A stretch of DNA of 45,636 nucleotides from positions 1-45,636 of the IMG/VR virus record IMGVR_UViG_3300047380_000731; one strand, written 5' to 3'. Under the pieces are notes generated by a model, which saw only the letters and a program-made list of their open reading frames with translations, made no database searches and was not told the DNA's origin. Origin of the DNA: a virus. The translations under genes and the position numbers were made by a program. Shown here piece by piece: positions 33,266 through 41,845 of this stretch. Each line of letters begins with the position of its first letter. The stretch's first letter is position 1.

Positions 33266-33679
33266 ATGAATAAACAATTTAACTATAAAGAAATCAAATG
33301 TAACGGGGTTGGTGGTTCAGGCTATCAAGCCGTTCTTAAACACAAAGACCAGATTCAATCTATTTGCCAAGAGGTTCGAGACTTACTAGGCGATAAACTC
33401 TGGGATAAAATGATTAAGCAAGCATCTGAAGTAGATACTTATACTGATTATCATTCAGGTATTAGATATAACAGTGTAGAAGATAATGCTTACAGATTGG
33501 TTACTGGAATTGCTGGACATGTATCTTCTTACCTTGACTCTGATGAGCTAATTGAGATGCACGTAGGCGCAGTTCTAAACAATCTAACTATTGACGAAAA
33601 GGTTTATATGGTTCTTGATGCTCTTCGCGACTGTGCGTCCGCAGACCATTGGTATACTTTCGAAAAGGACTGGGGTTAA
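33266..33679 (+). CDS. Hypothetical protein (137 aa), plus-strand island
   Basis: A 137-residue protein (MNKQFNYKEIKCNGVGGSGY; IQSICQEVRDLLGDKLWDKM). No family is recognised. It is predicted soluble and helical, with acidic and aromatic residues and no motif. It is transcribed against the flanking genes from the duplicated promoter at 33211. Its stop codon overlaps the stop of the convergent 661-aa gene by the four bases TTAA, leaving no room for a terminator. The promoter class suggests early expression. Confidence 0.8.
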   Translation: MNKQFNYKEIKCNGVGGSGYQAVLKHKDQIQSICQEVRDLLGDKLWDKMIKQASEVDTYTDYHSGIRYNSVEDNAYRLVTGIAGHVSSYLDSDELIEMHVGAVLNNLTIDEKVYMVLDALRDCASADHWYTFEKDWG

Positions 33680-35661
33680 AATACAATCGGTACAAAACCT
33701 ACCATAGGAACTGGTCCAGCAGGAGTTGGAATACCACCAAGATAAAGCAACTTAAATTCTAGTAGATGCAGGGCATAGGCTCCTGCAACTGCTGTTGCTG
33801 TAGCATTCGATGCTGGCGCTTGAGTTCCAGGTGTTGCAAAAGACTTACCTGTATTCCAAGCTCTTCTCAGATTATTTGCTAGACGATTTGCACTTCCATA
33901 ATAGATTGGAATGTAAATTCCTGTTAAAGGTGCTGGAATCAACGCGGGTGGTGCAGATGGAGTTGGCGTAAACGGTTTAACAATACAAGCATACCAATAT
34001 GCAATTGTCACTCTAGCCATCATCATATATGGATCTCCAGAATAAGTCTTACCGCCTGGAGTTGTGCCACTTGGGTCCCATGGATGTGGAACTTCAGTCA
34101 TTGGCTCTTCACAGTTTTCAGCAGCTCTAATCGCACATAAAACTCTATGGTATTCAAATTTATATTGAGTACCTGCTTCACCACCACTAAAATTATCTCC
34201 ATTCCAACCTAGAGCTAAGAATGCATAGCCAGGTTTTGACTTACCCATAAACTTAAGATCGTCACTAGCCCTAGCAGCTGCATCTAATTTACCTTCAGGT
34301 GGAGTCCTTCTCCATTTTTTTTCATACTCAAACTCTTCATATTTTTGCCTTACCCATGAAGTAGTCTTTTGATACTTAACAGCGTAAGATGCATTTGACC
34401 AAAATGTAGCTTTTGCATTATTAATCACATACGGAGTACCTCCAGTTCTTTTATTAGGGTAGTATGTGAAAGTTGCAACAACGTTTGACGTTAATATTTT
34501 AGGTCTTTGGTTTACATACAAGTCTTCATAGTCCTTTTCAAAATCATAGGCTACCTGTATTTTATATGGATTAATAGGGCAGAAGTCTGGAGTAATATCT
34601 TTACCATTGGTATTAGTTAATATAGGGAATTCAACTTTATTTTCTGGATTTCTAGAAATTCTTTTCTTTATTACAGAATCATACCCAATTGCATATCCAT
34701 CAGTATCTTTTTCCGGATGCATATTTAAAATAGCAAACTTCACATAACTAGAAACTTTATCCGCTAGTTTTTTATAGTCGTAGCCTGCGTCTTCAATATC
34801 ATTTCGTGCTTTAGAGCTAATATTTTGATAAGCACTAGAATTATTTGTAGTAGAAGTACTATTGTAATTCTCTTTTCCTAAATGACATGCCCATACGAAA
34901 TAATCCCATCTAGATGTAGAGCTAGTCATAAATTCATAACCCATTAAAATCCTAGCCGCAAAGATAACTTCTAATTCTTCTTGAGTTTCATTACCTGTTA
35001 AACATGGAAATTGATAAAACTTAAATTTATATAAATTATAGTTCTGTATATTTTCACCATTTGTAAACGCATTAAATGCTTTATTGTTTTCAGCCTCAAG
35101 TTTAGCTAAAGCTTCTGCGTCAGGCTCTTCAACTTCTGGGCAGAAATCAGCATACGCGGGATGTGACTCTTTGCCCATTTCAATTAGGTTACCATCCTCA
35201 TCGTATTGGTCTTGTAAAGGTATATCACCCTCTCTTAATAATCTTTCAAACGCAATTCCATAACCTTCTTTTAATAAGGTTTCTGCAGCTGGTGTATTAG
35301 TATGTGTTTCGGCTACATGTGTTTGTGCTAAACCTTTAATAGCATCTAAATAATGTTGAGCAACTTGTTTACCAAAATCATATCTACCCGAAAGAGGCTC
35401 TGTACTATTAGCATTAACCATTGTAGCTGGGTTAGTCGCTAGAGTTGCATTAGCAGGATTACCAATAGGTGGTGTCTTGCCACTTAAAATACTTAATTGC
35501 TCTAATGGTTTACCGTCCTCATCTACTGATTTACCTAAAACTTTAGTTGCACCAACTGAAGGCGGCTCATAAGAAATTACTGCCCCACCTGGTTTAGTAA
35601 ACTGCTGGCTTTGTAACGTACTCGCTAATGCTGGAATAAATGTTCCCCAATTCGCTGGCAT
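33676..35661 (-). CDS. Virion structural protein after the spike (661 aa)
   Basis: Not recognised. The N-terminus (PANWGTFIPALASTLQSQQF) leads into a Thr/Ala/Gly-rich segment (residues about 25-90, NPANATLATNPATMVNANST). A mixed domain follows with many Tyr and Trp (YNLYKFKFYQFPCL; SRWDYFVWACHLGKEN). The C-terminal part is Pro/Ala-rich and hydrophobic (TPTPSAPPALIPAPLTG; GAYALHLLEFKLLYLGGIP). It starts 2 nt after the spike gene, at the end of the hub block, so a baseplate hub-associated protein is likely. A tail-lytic enzyme would be expected near here, but no lysozyme, peptidase or amidase motif is visible. Confidence 0.6.
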   Translation of the reverse strand: MPANWGTFIPALASTLQSQQFTKPGGAVISYEPPSVGATKVLGKSVDEDGKPLEQLSILSGKTPPIGNPANATLATNPATMVNANSTEPLSGRYDFGKQVAQHYLDAIKGLAQTHVAETHTNTPAAETLLKEGYGIAFERLLREGDIPLQDQYDEDGNLIEMGKESHPAYADFCPEVEEPDAEALAKLEAENNKAFNAFTNGENIQNYNLYKFKFYQFPCLTGNETQEELEVIFAARILMGYEFMTSSTSRWDYFVWACHLGKENYNSTSTTNNSSAYQNISSKARNDIEDAGYDYKKLADKVSSYVKFAILNMHPEKDTDGYAIGYDSVIKKRISRNPENKVEFPILTNTNGKDITPDFCPINPYKIQVAYDFEKDYEDLYVNQRPKILTSNVVATFTYYPNKRTGGTPYVINNAKATFWSNASYAVKYQKTTSWVRQKYEEFEYEKKWRRTPPEGKLDAAARASDDLKFMGKSKPGYAFLALGWNGDNFSGGEAGTQYKFEYHRVLCAIRAAENCEEPMTEVPHPWDPSGTTPGGKTYSGDPYMMMARVTIAYWYACIVKPFTPTPSAPPALIPAPLTGIYIPIYYGSANRLANNLRRAWNTGKSFATPGTQAPASNATATAVAGAYALHLLEFKLLYLGGIPTPAGPVPMVGFVPIVF

Positions 35662-35663
35662 AA

Positions 35664-36380
35664 TTACTTATTTCTTTGTTGATAGTTAATATGAGTTCCG
35701 GATAGTTGGCCTACTGTTGTTGGAGTAGGTGGCATTGGAGGCCCCGATGGCCCAACGCCAGTTGGATGTATATGTGCTACGTAATCATCTAATAAAGCCT
35801 GTAACCAATCTTGTAAAGATTGTCCTCTTACTGCAGGTTCAGTTTCATCTGCACCAGGCTCTCCCTCATTGGATACAAATATATCCCCACAATCTAAAAA
35901 CATTTTAGCATCTGTAGAAATCTTAATAAATCCTTCTTCATCAATTTGAAGCATAGGCCTTTCTTTTGCGCCTTCGCCTCTTGTAATTACTAGGCCATCT
36001 TCTGGAGAGTGGTAAATTCTTACATTTCTTTCAGCATCGTATACTAATGAGATAACATCATGTGGAGCACTTGAAGCTTCTAGAATATCTGCTTTTAAAT
36101 CTTCGTTTTGATCTACTTGAAACCAGTATTCTGGGTGGTAGATATTTCCATTATCAAATCTAACTGCAACAATATCACCAACTCTAGGTACAACATGCAT
36201 ACCAGGTGCTTCTCTGTTTTGTGGAGTTGCCCATGGAATAGCATCGTTTGTTAACTTGTCAAATTTACCATATACCTTTACCCTTGCTCTACCTTGAAGA
36301 AGAGGATCTTCAATATCAACTACCTCTCCTAACCAATGAGCATCACGTAAATTGTCTCTAAATAATTCACTGTTATTCAT
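35664..36380 (-). CDS. Baseplate central spike protein, gp5/gpV-like (no lysozyme domain)
   Basis: A 238-residue protein. Residues about 14-92 form the OB-fold of gp5/gpV: HWLGEVVDIEDPLLQGRARV, KVYGKFDKL, IPWATP, VPRVGDIVAVRFDNGN. Then comes a short beta-helix-type stretch (about 120-170) and a C-terminal HIHPTGVGPSGPPMPP. T4 gp5 (575 aa) carries an internal lysozyme and a longer needle. Both are missing, so the form is closer to P2 gpV. The HIH motif (203-205) recalls the HxH that binds iron at the gpV tip; here that is inference. It should pierce the outer membrane during contraction. The gene overlaps the 434-aa gene by 8 nt. Confidence 0.85.
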   Translation of the reverse strand: MNNSELFRDNLRDAHWLGEVVDIEDPLLQGRARVKVYGKFDKLTNDAIPWATPQNREAPGMHVVPRVGDIVAVRFDNGNIYHPEYWFQVDQNEDLKADILEASSAPHDVISLVYDAERNVRIYHSPEDGLVITRGEGAKERPMLQIDEEGFIKISTDAKMFLDCGDIFVSNEGEPGADETEPAVRGQSLQDWLQALLDDYVAHIHPTGVGPSGPPMPPTPTTVGQLSGTHINYQQRNK

Positions 36381-37677
36381 GTACGTTATCGTTTAAGTTA
36401 CCATCAGCAGATGAATCAACACCCGGCTCGTAAACACTTTCATCTCCTAATTCATCATTATTAAATGTGCTGCTATACACCTTTTCGCCAACACTAGATG
36501 ATCCGCTTCCAAAGCCTCCTATTAAATCTCCAACTAAACTGCCTAATGCGTTTATACTTCCAGATCTAATAGCGTTTTGTATATTACCTAAATTAACACC
36601 ATGTACATTACCCATAAATAACTTAGATAAAAGCTTTTCTTCAGCTGCGTTTAATGCAGCACTTGTTAATCCGCCGGTAGAGTCTCCAAACGCATTACCT
36701 ATTTCACTATTATTACCCCCTGCAATACCATCTTTTAGATTACCAAATTTAGATTTAGCAGCATCTGTAAAACCAGATACAGCACTATCTAATTTACCTT
36801 GTACATAATCTTTAGGGTCAAATGGTGTTGTATTATATTTTTCAGGAGTAGGTATTGCATCCGATATTGTATTATTATCTTCTTCTACAATTAAATTATC
36901 ACCTAGTTTTTGTTCTACTTGTTTAACACTATTCCACTTAATAGCAATTTTAGGTTTTACAGCCTCAGGGTTTTTATTTATATCCGCAAACATTGATGCA
37001 ATACTATCAATATCAAACTCACAATGTTCAAATTTTAATTTAATATATGGTTTAGCAGTTAAAGACATTTCAGGGTTTATTCCCTTAATCTTGCCTTCTG
37101 GCGGAGCTGACCTAGAAGAATTATTACCACTTTCTGGATTATCTCTTAAGCCTAAGTTAGGAGCGTTAGTATCTTGCTGTATCGTTCTAACTTCAGTTAT
37201 ATAAACGTACATTGTAAAATGTCTAAGATTATGTGGTATTACTTCAACCCATCTTGTAAAATCAAAACAAGCTCTCTTATATAAATCCATTAAACCAAAT
37301 GCTGTTAGTTCTATATTTTCCTCTAAGCATTCAATTTCAAGTTTATTATCTGCAGCACCCCACCACGGCTCTGCCATTTTTTGGTATGTCAATGCAGCAT
37401 CAATACCGGAAACTGTTTGCCAAAACCAAGGCAGCTCTTTATTAATTTTAAAAAGTACCTTTTTAAAGTTATCTAGATTTTGAGCATATTTATTACCCTC
37501 ATCTGATCTAAGCACTTTAGTTAAATAATCTCTAGCAGCTCCCGATAAAAGAGGAGACTCCATTCTACTCTGGTCATCGAACATAAAGAAGAAACTAAGA
37601 TACGTAGGATCTTCGTTTATTTTACGAAGACGTGTACCCTTTCTAAATTCATTAATACCTTTTGTAAAATCAGCCAT
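36373..37677 (-). CDS. Baseplate/tube-associated structural protein (434 aa)
   Basis: The N-terminal half holds DPTYLSFFFMFDDQSRMESP and LPWFWQTVSGIDAALTYQKM. Then comes ENIELTAFGLMDLYKRACFD followed by RWVEVIPHNLRHFTMYVYIT. The pattern 'iel.a..l..lYr...fD..r..ev.P.NLR.F.m.vyv.e' is typical of tube-like or tube-cap proteins of large myoviruses. The C-terminal third is Gly/Ser/Asn-rich and probably flexible (IGGFGSGSSSVGEK). It lies between the hub and the spike, so it may connect the tail tube to the hub (a gp48/gp54-like role). That is inferred from position. Confidence 0.55.
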   Translation of the reverse strand: MADFTKGINEFRKGTRLRKINEDPTYLSFFFMFDDQSRMESPLLSGAARDYLTKVLRSDEGNKYAQNLDNFKKVLFKINKELPWFWQTVSGIDAALTYQKMAEPWWGAADNKLEIECLEENIELTAFGLMDLYKRACFDFTRWVEVIPHNLRHFTMYVYITEVRTIQQDTNAPNLGLRDNPESGNNSSRSAPPEGKIKGINPEMSLTAKPYIKLKFEHCEFDIDSIASMFADINKNPEAVKPKIAIKWNSVKQVEQKLGDNLIVEEDNNTISDAIPTPEKYNTTPFDPKDYVQGKLDSAVSGFTDAAKSKFGNLKDGIAGGNNSEIGNAFGDSTGGLTSAALNAAEEKLLSKLFMGNVHGVNLGNIQNAIRSGSINALGSLVGDLIGGFGSGSSSVGEKVYSSTFNNDELGDESVYEPGVDSSADGNLNDNVHE

Positions 37678-37693
37678 ATATTATTTATCTTTC

Positions 37694-39205
37694 TTATTCT
37701 AAGTTCTTTATTCTTGTAGGCCATTCTCTTCTAATAAGAGTTACCTCTTGCCTAATACCATTAGTACCTTTTGCATAGGTATAATCTATATTTTCAATAA
37801 TATAATGTCCACTTAAAAATTGATCTAAAGACTGACTAGGTCGGTTATCTGTATCCTCAGATCTACCAGCACCGAACGGTCTTTCTGAAAAACCGGCGTC
37901 TTCTCTCTTTTTATTTCCTATTGCTTGTGCCTCTATTTTAGCACCATCATAGTGATACATTAATAAAGGTATTTTCATATACTTATAGATCGATGGGTTA
38001 AATGAAGCTAAAGTAAGTTTAACTTTCATTTTTTGTATTTCCATTTGGTTTTGCTTATTATGTAGCTTTGAAAAAGCTGCATTAGCATGTGTATTACCCA
38101 AGCCATCTTCACCTGCGTTTTGCCTTCCGATATATTTATACTTTACTTGATCTTCATGTCTAGTATCTTTTCTATTACCTCTTAAAGGTTCTTCAATATC
38201 TGAAAGCTCTTCTGTTGTTAGTGCTTCTATTTTAAAATCTTGAAATCTTTCTCCAGGTTCAGAATTATTATCATATATTTGTACAGTTCTAGCGTATCCA
38301 GCTGCTAAACTAACTGAGGCAGAGTTATTAATCATCTCATGTCCTTCAACGTAATTATTAAGACCTTTCATGTCTTTATGATTTGTTAGTAAAAGTGGAG
38401 TTTCAATATTATCACCCTTATTTTCACCACCCTCTTCAGCTTCAGCGCCCTCGACCATAGATGCTCCAAAAGAATTTAATACAGTCATTAGTTCATCTAG
38501 CTTTGGGTTTTTAGAATTAAATATTTTATTAATATCAACATAATTAACATAATACCACTGGTCTATATGATAAACTGTAAACGCATCGTCAGAAATGTAT
38601 GAATCTTCTACAATTGATTTGATAAAATCAGAATATGTTACAAACGCTTGTATTCTAGATTGTGAATCATTAGTAGAATCTATATTTGTAGCAACTCCTA
38701 ATTCTAAATCTCTAGCCACTAATTCTAAATGATCTAATGAAGATCCAGATTCTAAAGTTTGACAATCTTCGGCATATAATCTAGGGACTTTACATACACC
38801 TTCTAATGTAATAGTAGGAGTAGTCCCCTCTGTTGCCGGAGCGACTTCTACTGATGCAATATCAAAATCCATATGAACTGACTTAAAAGTTTCTTGTTGT
38901 TTTGAATTTAATAATATTGTAAAGAAATCCCCATCTCTAGGATATGATTCTACACCAAATGCGTTTTTATTATCAGCTAAAACTAAACTACATTTAGGAA
39001 CAATACCACTTAAAACTAAATCAAAAGATTCAATATCCTCAGGTCCAAACTGATATGAATTAACTAAAACAAAGGGTTTTACTGAACCAATATTTTTAGT
39101 TTGTTTTGCTCCACCACCATCTTCACCTAAATTATCAAGTTTGATCTCTGTGGGTAATATAGCCGGTTCTACAACCGCTAATATGTGGTGATCTAAATCT
39201 GCCAT
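37694..39205 (-). CDS. Baseplate hub protein, gp27/gpD-like
   Basis: A 503-residue protein with features of the hub family that forms the trimeric ring above the spike. The N-terminal strands include VLVNSYQFGPEDIESFDLVL. A gpD-like middle has FVTYSDFIKSIVEDSYISDD and AFTVYHIDQWYYVNYVDINK. The C-terminal closing domain has KMKVKLTLASFNPSIYKYMK, then SGHYIIENIDYTYAKGTNG, then QEVTLIRREWP, as in the C-terminal 'G.Y.v..i.....g...t.l.L.R' of gp27/gpD-type hubs. The order LysM-like, hub, 434-aa protein, OB spike is the usual order in contractile systems. Exact gp27 identity is not proven. Confidence 0.65.
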   Translation of the reverse strand: MADLDHHILAVVEPAILPTEIKLDNLGEDGGGAKQTKNIGSVKPFVLVNSYQFGPEDIESFDLVLSGIVPKCSLVLADNKNAFGVESYPRDGDFFTILLNSKQQETFKSVHMDFDIASVEVAPATEGTTPTITLEGVCKVPRLYAEDCQTLESGSSLDHLELVARDLELGVATNIDSTNDSQSRIQAFVTYSDFIKSIVEDSYISDDAFTVYHIDQWYYVNYVDINKIFNSKNPKLDELMTVLNSFGASMVEGAEAEEGGENKGDNIETPLLLTNHKDMKGLNNYVEGHEMINNSASVSLAAGYARTVQIYDNNSEPGERFQDFKIEALTTEELSDIEEPLRGNRKDTRHEDQVKYKYIGRQNAGEDGLGNTHANAAFSKLHNKQNQMEIQKMKVKLTLASFNPSIYKYMKIPLLMYHYDGAKIEAQAIGNKKREDAGFSERPFGAGRSEDTDNRPSQSLDQFLSGHYIIENIDYTYAKGTNGIRQEVTLIRREWPTRIKNLE

Positions 39206-39215
39206 TTCTTAATTA

Positions 39216-40040
39216 TTAATTACACGGAGCTCCGTCGTTAGCAATATTATTACCATTACCAGTAGATTGTGGTGCACTTCCATCTCCAGCAGCACCTCCA
39301 GTAGAATCAGCAGTACCTCCGCCAACACCTGAACCAGATCCTGCACCAGCTCCAGAACCACCTCCATTACCAGAACCCAGCGCTTTATCTAGTTGAGTTT
39401 CTGTAAGACCCTTACCAGCACCGCTACTAATTCCGCCACTAGCACCAACACCAGAACCAGCACCAACACCAGAACCAGCGCCAACACCAGAAGAAATATT
39501 GTTTTGTTTATTAGACAAGTCGCTAACTATAGAATCTACTACAGCATCATTTTGAGCTTGTGCTCCTAAAACAACAGTCCCATCACCGTCAAATCTATAA
39601 TTCTTCTTTCCTAAAGGAATCACATTAGGTGGTAATAAGGTTTCTTTATTATATTTCTTTTTAAGAGCCTCTAACCTTGCTTGATCTTTTTTAGTTAGAC
39701 GTTTACTTTGTATAAATTCGTTTTTAACAATATTATCTTCAAACCTCATAGGTCTTTCTAATTTATAGAAAGGTACTTGGTCATTAGGTATTTCTAAAAC
39801 ATCTCCTACTTGTAAAGAAAACGGATCCGATATGCCGTTCCATTTTAAAATAACATCGGTTTTACTATCATCATTGTAATGTTCAAGGGCAATTAAATCA
39901 GGTCTTCCTAAGTCGTCTTCCTTTACAATATGAGTAGCTATTATTTCTACATTTTGTTTATTTCTAAACATCATAGTAGGCTGTGTCATAATATACTTGA
40001 CACCGCTTATAGTTTTATTTATGATAGTTCTTAAATCCAT
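39216..40040 (-). CDS. LysM/gp53-like baseplate protein with Gly-rich repeat tail (274 aa)
   Basis: Residues about 20-100 resemble the gp53/gpX-type LysM-containing module: NVEIIATHIVKEDDLGRPDL, then the LysM closing ILKWNGISDPFSLQVGDVLE followed by IPNDQVPFY. In contractile tails such proteins hold wedges to the hub. Residues about 110-150 are basic and helical (TKKDQARLEALKKKYNKETL). The C-terminal 90 residues are a Gly/Ser/Ala repeat (GVGAGSGVGAGSGVGASGG), partly encoded by a tandem 18-bp unit, and end in DGAPCN. It starts by a one-base overlap (TAATG) with the 583-aa gene and precedes the hub gene, as gpX precedes gpD in P2. Confidence 0.65.
   Translation of the reverse strand: MDLRTIINKTISGVKYIMTQPTMMFRNKQNVEIIATHIVKEDDLGRPDLIALEHYNDDSKTDVILKWNGISDPFSLQVGDVLEIPNDQVPFYKLERPMRFEDNIVKNEFIQSKRLTKKDQARLEALKKKYNKETLLPPNVIPLGKKNYRFDGDGTVVLGAQAQNDAVVDSIVSDLSNKQNNISSGVGAGSGVGAGSGVGASGGISSGAGKGLTETQLDKALGSGNGGGSGAGAGSGSGVGGGTADSTGGAAGDGSAPQSTGNGNNIANDGAPCN
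39443..39492. repeat. 18-bp tandem repeat inside the Gly-rich tail
   Basis: The plus-strand unit CACCAACACCAGAACCAG is perfect at 39443-39460 and 39461-39478 and continues partially, with one change, to 39492. It encodes the hexapeptide GVGAGS type repeat. It is probably an expanded low-complexity linker prone to length change. Confidence 0.75.
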
Positions 40041-41791
40041 TAGCCTGCGTTAAAGTCTGATAATTTTGTTGCAAAACCTTTAGTTAGTTTACCTCTATCT
40101 GCATTTCCATAAGCAGATACATCCATAATTTTGTCTAGATCTACTGAACCTTCAACTTCTGGTTGTAAATAAACTCTACCCCTACCAGCATTAAACATAC
40201 TTTCAATTTCACCTTTATCCCTAGGTCTTGCAGGTTTTAAAGCAACTGTAACTTTCATTTTACTTGGGAATCCTTCATAACCTAAAGGTCCCTCAAATTC
40301 TACACTAGAAGATTGTAAAGCTAAATTTCCACAAACCATAATAGGATTCATAGGATTACCTACAGTCATATGCCATTGCCCTGTTGGATCTCCAGTTAAG
40401 AATGCATTAATTACAGCACCACCTTGTGGACCATTCATTAATTTCATTAGTCCACCTCCAATAATATTATCCATAATTTTAGAGTCACCTAATGCATTAA
40501 TACCCTTACCATTCATAAGTCCTTTAGCAGCTTTACCTACATCATCAAATGCAGCTCCCATTGAAGATTTTAATTGAGTAGCTAAACTACCCATAAACCC
40601 TGCATAATCTCCGTTTTTTAATTTGTCAAAATCGCCAAAAGGTTTACCTACAGAGCCACTTCCAGTATATCTAACAGCACCTCCCCAGAAAGGAGCATTA
40701 TTATATGTCAATGCTAAAACGTTCGATAGTGTATCCATGAATGCGACCTTTGGTGATGTATTAAAGAAACCTCTTAAATCATAGTGAAACGTTAAGTTAA
40801 ATTCACTATTAAAGTTCAAGCCTTGCTCTCTTGATAAAACTTTCTTAATAACATTTAAAGGACCAAATACTTTATTTGGATAAGTTTCTCCCATTGGGTC
40901 AAAACCAGCACCTTTATCTCTAATAGTTTCAGCTTGAGCTGCACTATACCCATTAAGACCTGCTTCAACTGCTCTACCTAATGAGGACCCATCCATCATT
41001 TCTCCTAGCTTACCTCTTTTTTTAGCATTACCAGCTACTTTTTGAATTTCCGACTCTACTTCTTTCCATGGAAATTCAGTACCAAACTTTAAGATTTCTT
41101 TCATATCATTACCTAATGCAGGCGACATCCAGGTTACACACCTAGCTAAATCGGGCTGACCTAAATCTATAGGATTGCCTTTACTATCCAGCCCCTGTAC
41201 ATTCATAATATCATCCTGTATAGGATATGCAAATCTTCTTAATGTAATTAAGTATTCGTTTGAAATTTGGCCGTAGTGTTCTGTTTGTATAAAATCACTA
41301 AAGCTATAATTATATCCTAAACCACCATTATCCGAAGCATATTGTACAATTCTTCTAGCAGTAGGATTTAATATATTATCGTCATTACCGTCCATAACAG
41401 TTTTGTTATAGTTTTGGTAATCATTCTTACCCCTTTGAGTTCCTTTGGCAGTATTCTTATATGAGTGTAAAGACCATTTATTATATAAAGATTTAACACC
41501 ATCTCCGGCGTTTATTTCTTTTTTAGGATCTTTAATTTTATATGTCCTAGAACCTATGGCGGCATCCCCATATATTGAGCTACCGGCACTCTCTCCATCT
41601 TCAATAAAGGTTGTAGTACCTGCAGGTGTTGGTTCCTCTGCTTCAGCAGGATCTTCTTCAACTACATCAGTCTTTTTTTCTGTAGTTTTAACGACAGCTC
41701 TGGTATCAACATCTAAGTATTCATATACATGATTTGAAACACCTGTTATCGGATTTGTAACATCATATTCATTTTGTAATAAAAAGGGCAT
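40040..41791 (-). CDS. Virion structural protein heading the hub block (583 aa)
   Basis: The first gene of the hub block, 19 nt after a GATATATA motif. The N-terminal about 80 residues are acidic and Thr/Glu-rich (VVEEDPAEAEEPTPAGTTTF), then there is a helical middle with Gly-rich parts. The C-terminal 120 residues carry GQWHMTVGNPMNPIMVCGNL, then VEFEGPLGYEGFPSKMKV and ARPRDKGEIESMFNAGRGR. This segment recurs in virion proteins of large T4-type phages ('W.lTvGNP.nPi...gNl......f...lG.ddfPt...v.v.l.h.rPRDk..IesMFN.G.gr'). The exact role is unknown. The position before the LysM/hub genes suggests a baseplate or tube-end component. Confidence 0.6.
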   Translation of the reverse strand: MPFLLQNEYDVTNPITGVSNHVYEYLDVDTRAVVKTTEKKTDVVEEDPAEAEEPTPAGTTTFIEDGESAGSSIYGDAAIGSRTYKIKDPKKEINAGDGVKSLYNKWSLHSYKNTAKGTQRGKNDYQNYNKTVMDGNDDNILNPTARRIVQYASDNGGLGYNYSFSDFIQTEHYGQISNEYLITLRRFAYPIQDDIMNVQGLDSKGNPIDLGQPDLARCVTWMSPALGNDMKEILKFGTEFPWKEVESEIQKVAGNAKKRGKLGEMMDGSSLGRAVEAGLNGYSAAQAETIRDKGAGFDPMGETYPNKVFGPLNVIKKVLSREQGLNFNSEFNLTFHYDLRGFFNTSPKVAFMDTLSNVLALTYNNAPFWGGAVRYTGSGSVGKPFGDFDKLKNGDYAGFMGSLATQLKSSMGAAFDDVGKAAKGLMNGKGINALGDSKIMDNIIGGGLMKLMNGPQGGAVINAFLTGDPTGQWHMTVGNPMNPIMVCGNLALQSSSVEFEGPLGYEGFPSKMKVTVALKPARPRDKGEIESMFNAGRGRVYLQPEVEGSVDLDKIMDVSAYGNADRGKLTKGFATKLSDFNAG

Positions 41792-41810
41792 GTAGTATCT
41801 TTTTTATTTT

Positions 41811-41821
41811 TTATATATATC
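41811..41821 (-). promoter_or_regulatory. Late-promoter-like GATATATATAA motif (583-aa gene)
   Basis: The minus strand reads CACGGATATATATAAAAAAT, 19 nt before the ATG at 41791, in a 54-bp gap that opens the hub block. It shares the GATATATA core with the other sites. Confidence 0.45.
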
Positions 41822-41845
41822 CGTGAAATATAATACACTAATATG

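Noticed and set aside
35664-36380. Lysozyme domain in the gp5-like spike
   Set aside because: The protein is too short, and no Glu-Asp-Thr lysozyme signature is present between the OB fold and the C-terminal region.
39443-39492. CRISPR-like or regulatory repeat array
   Set aside because: The 18-bp units are contiguous without spacers and encode the Gly-rich tail in frame, so it is a coding tandem repeat.
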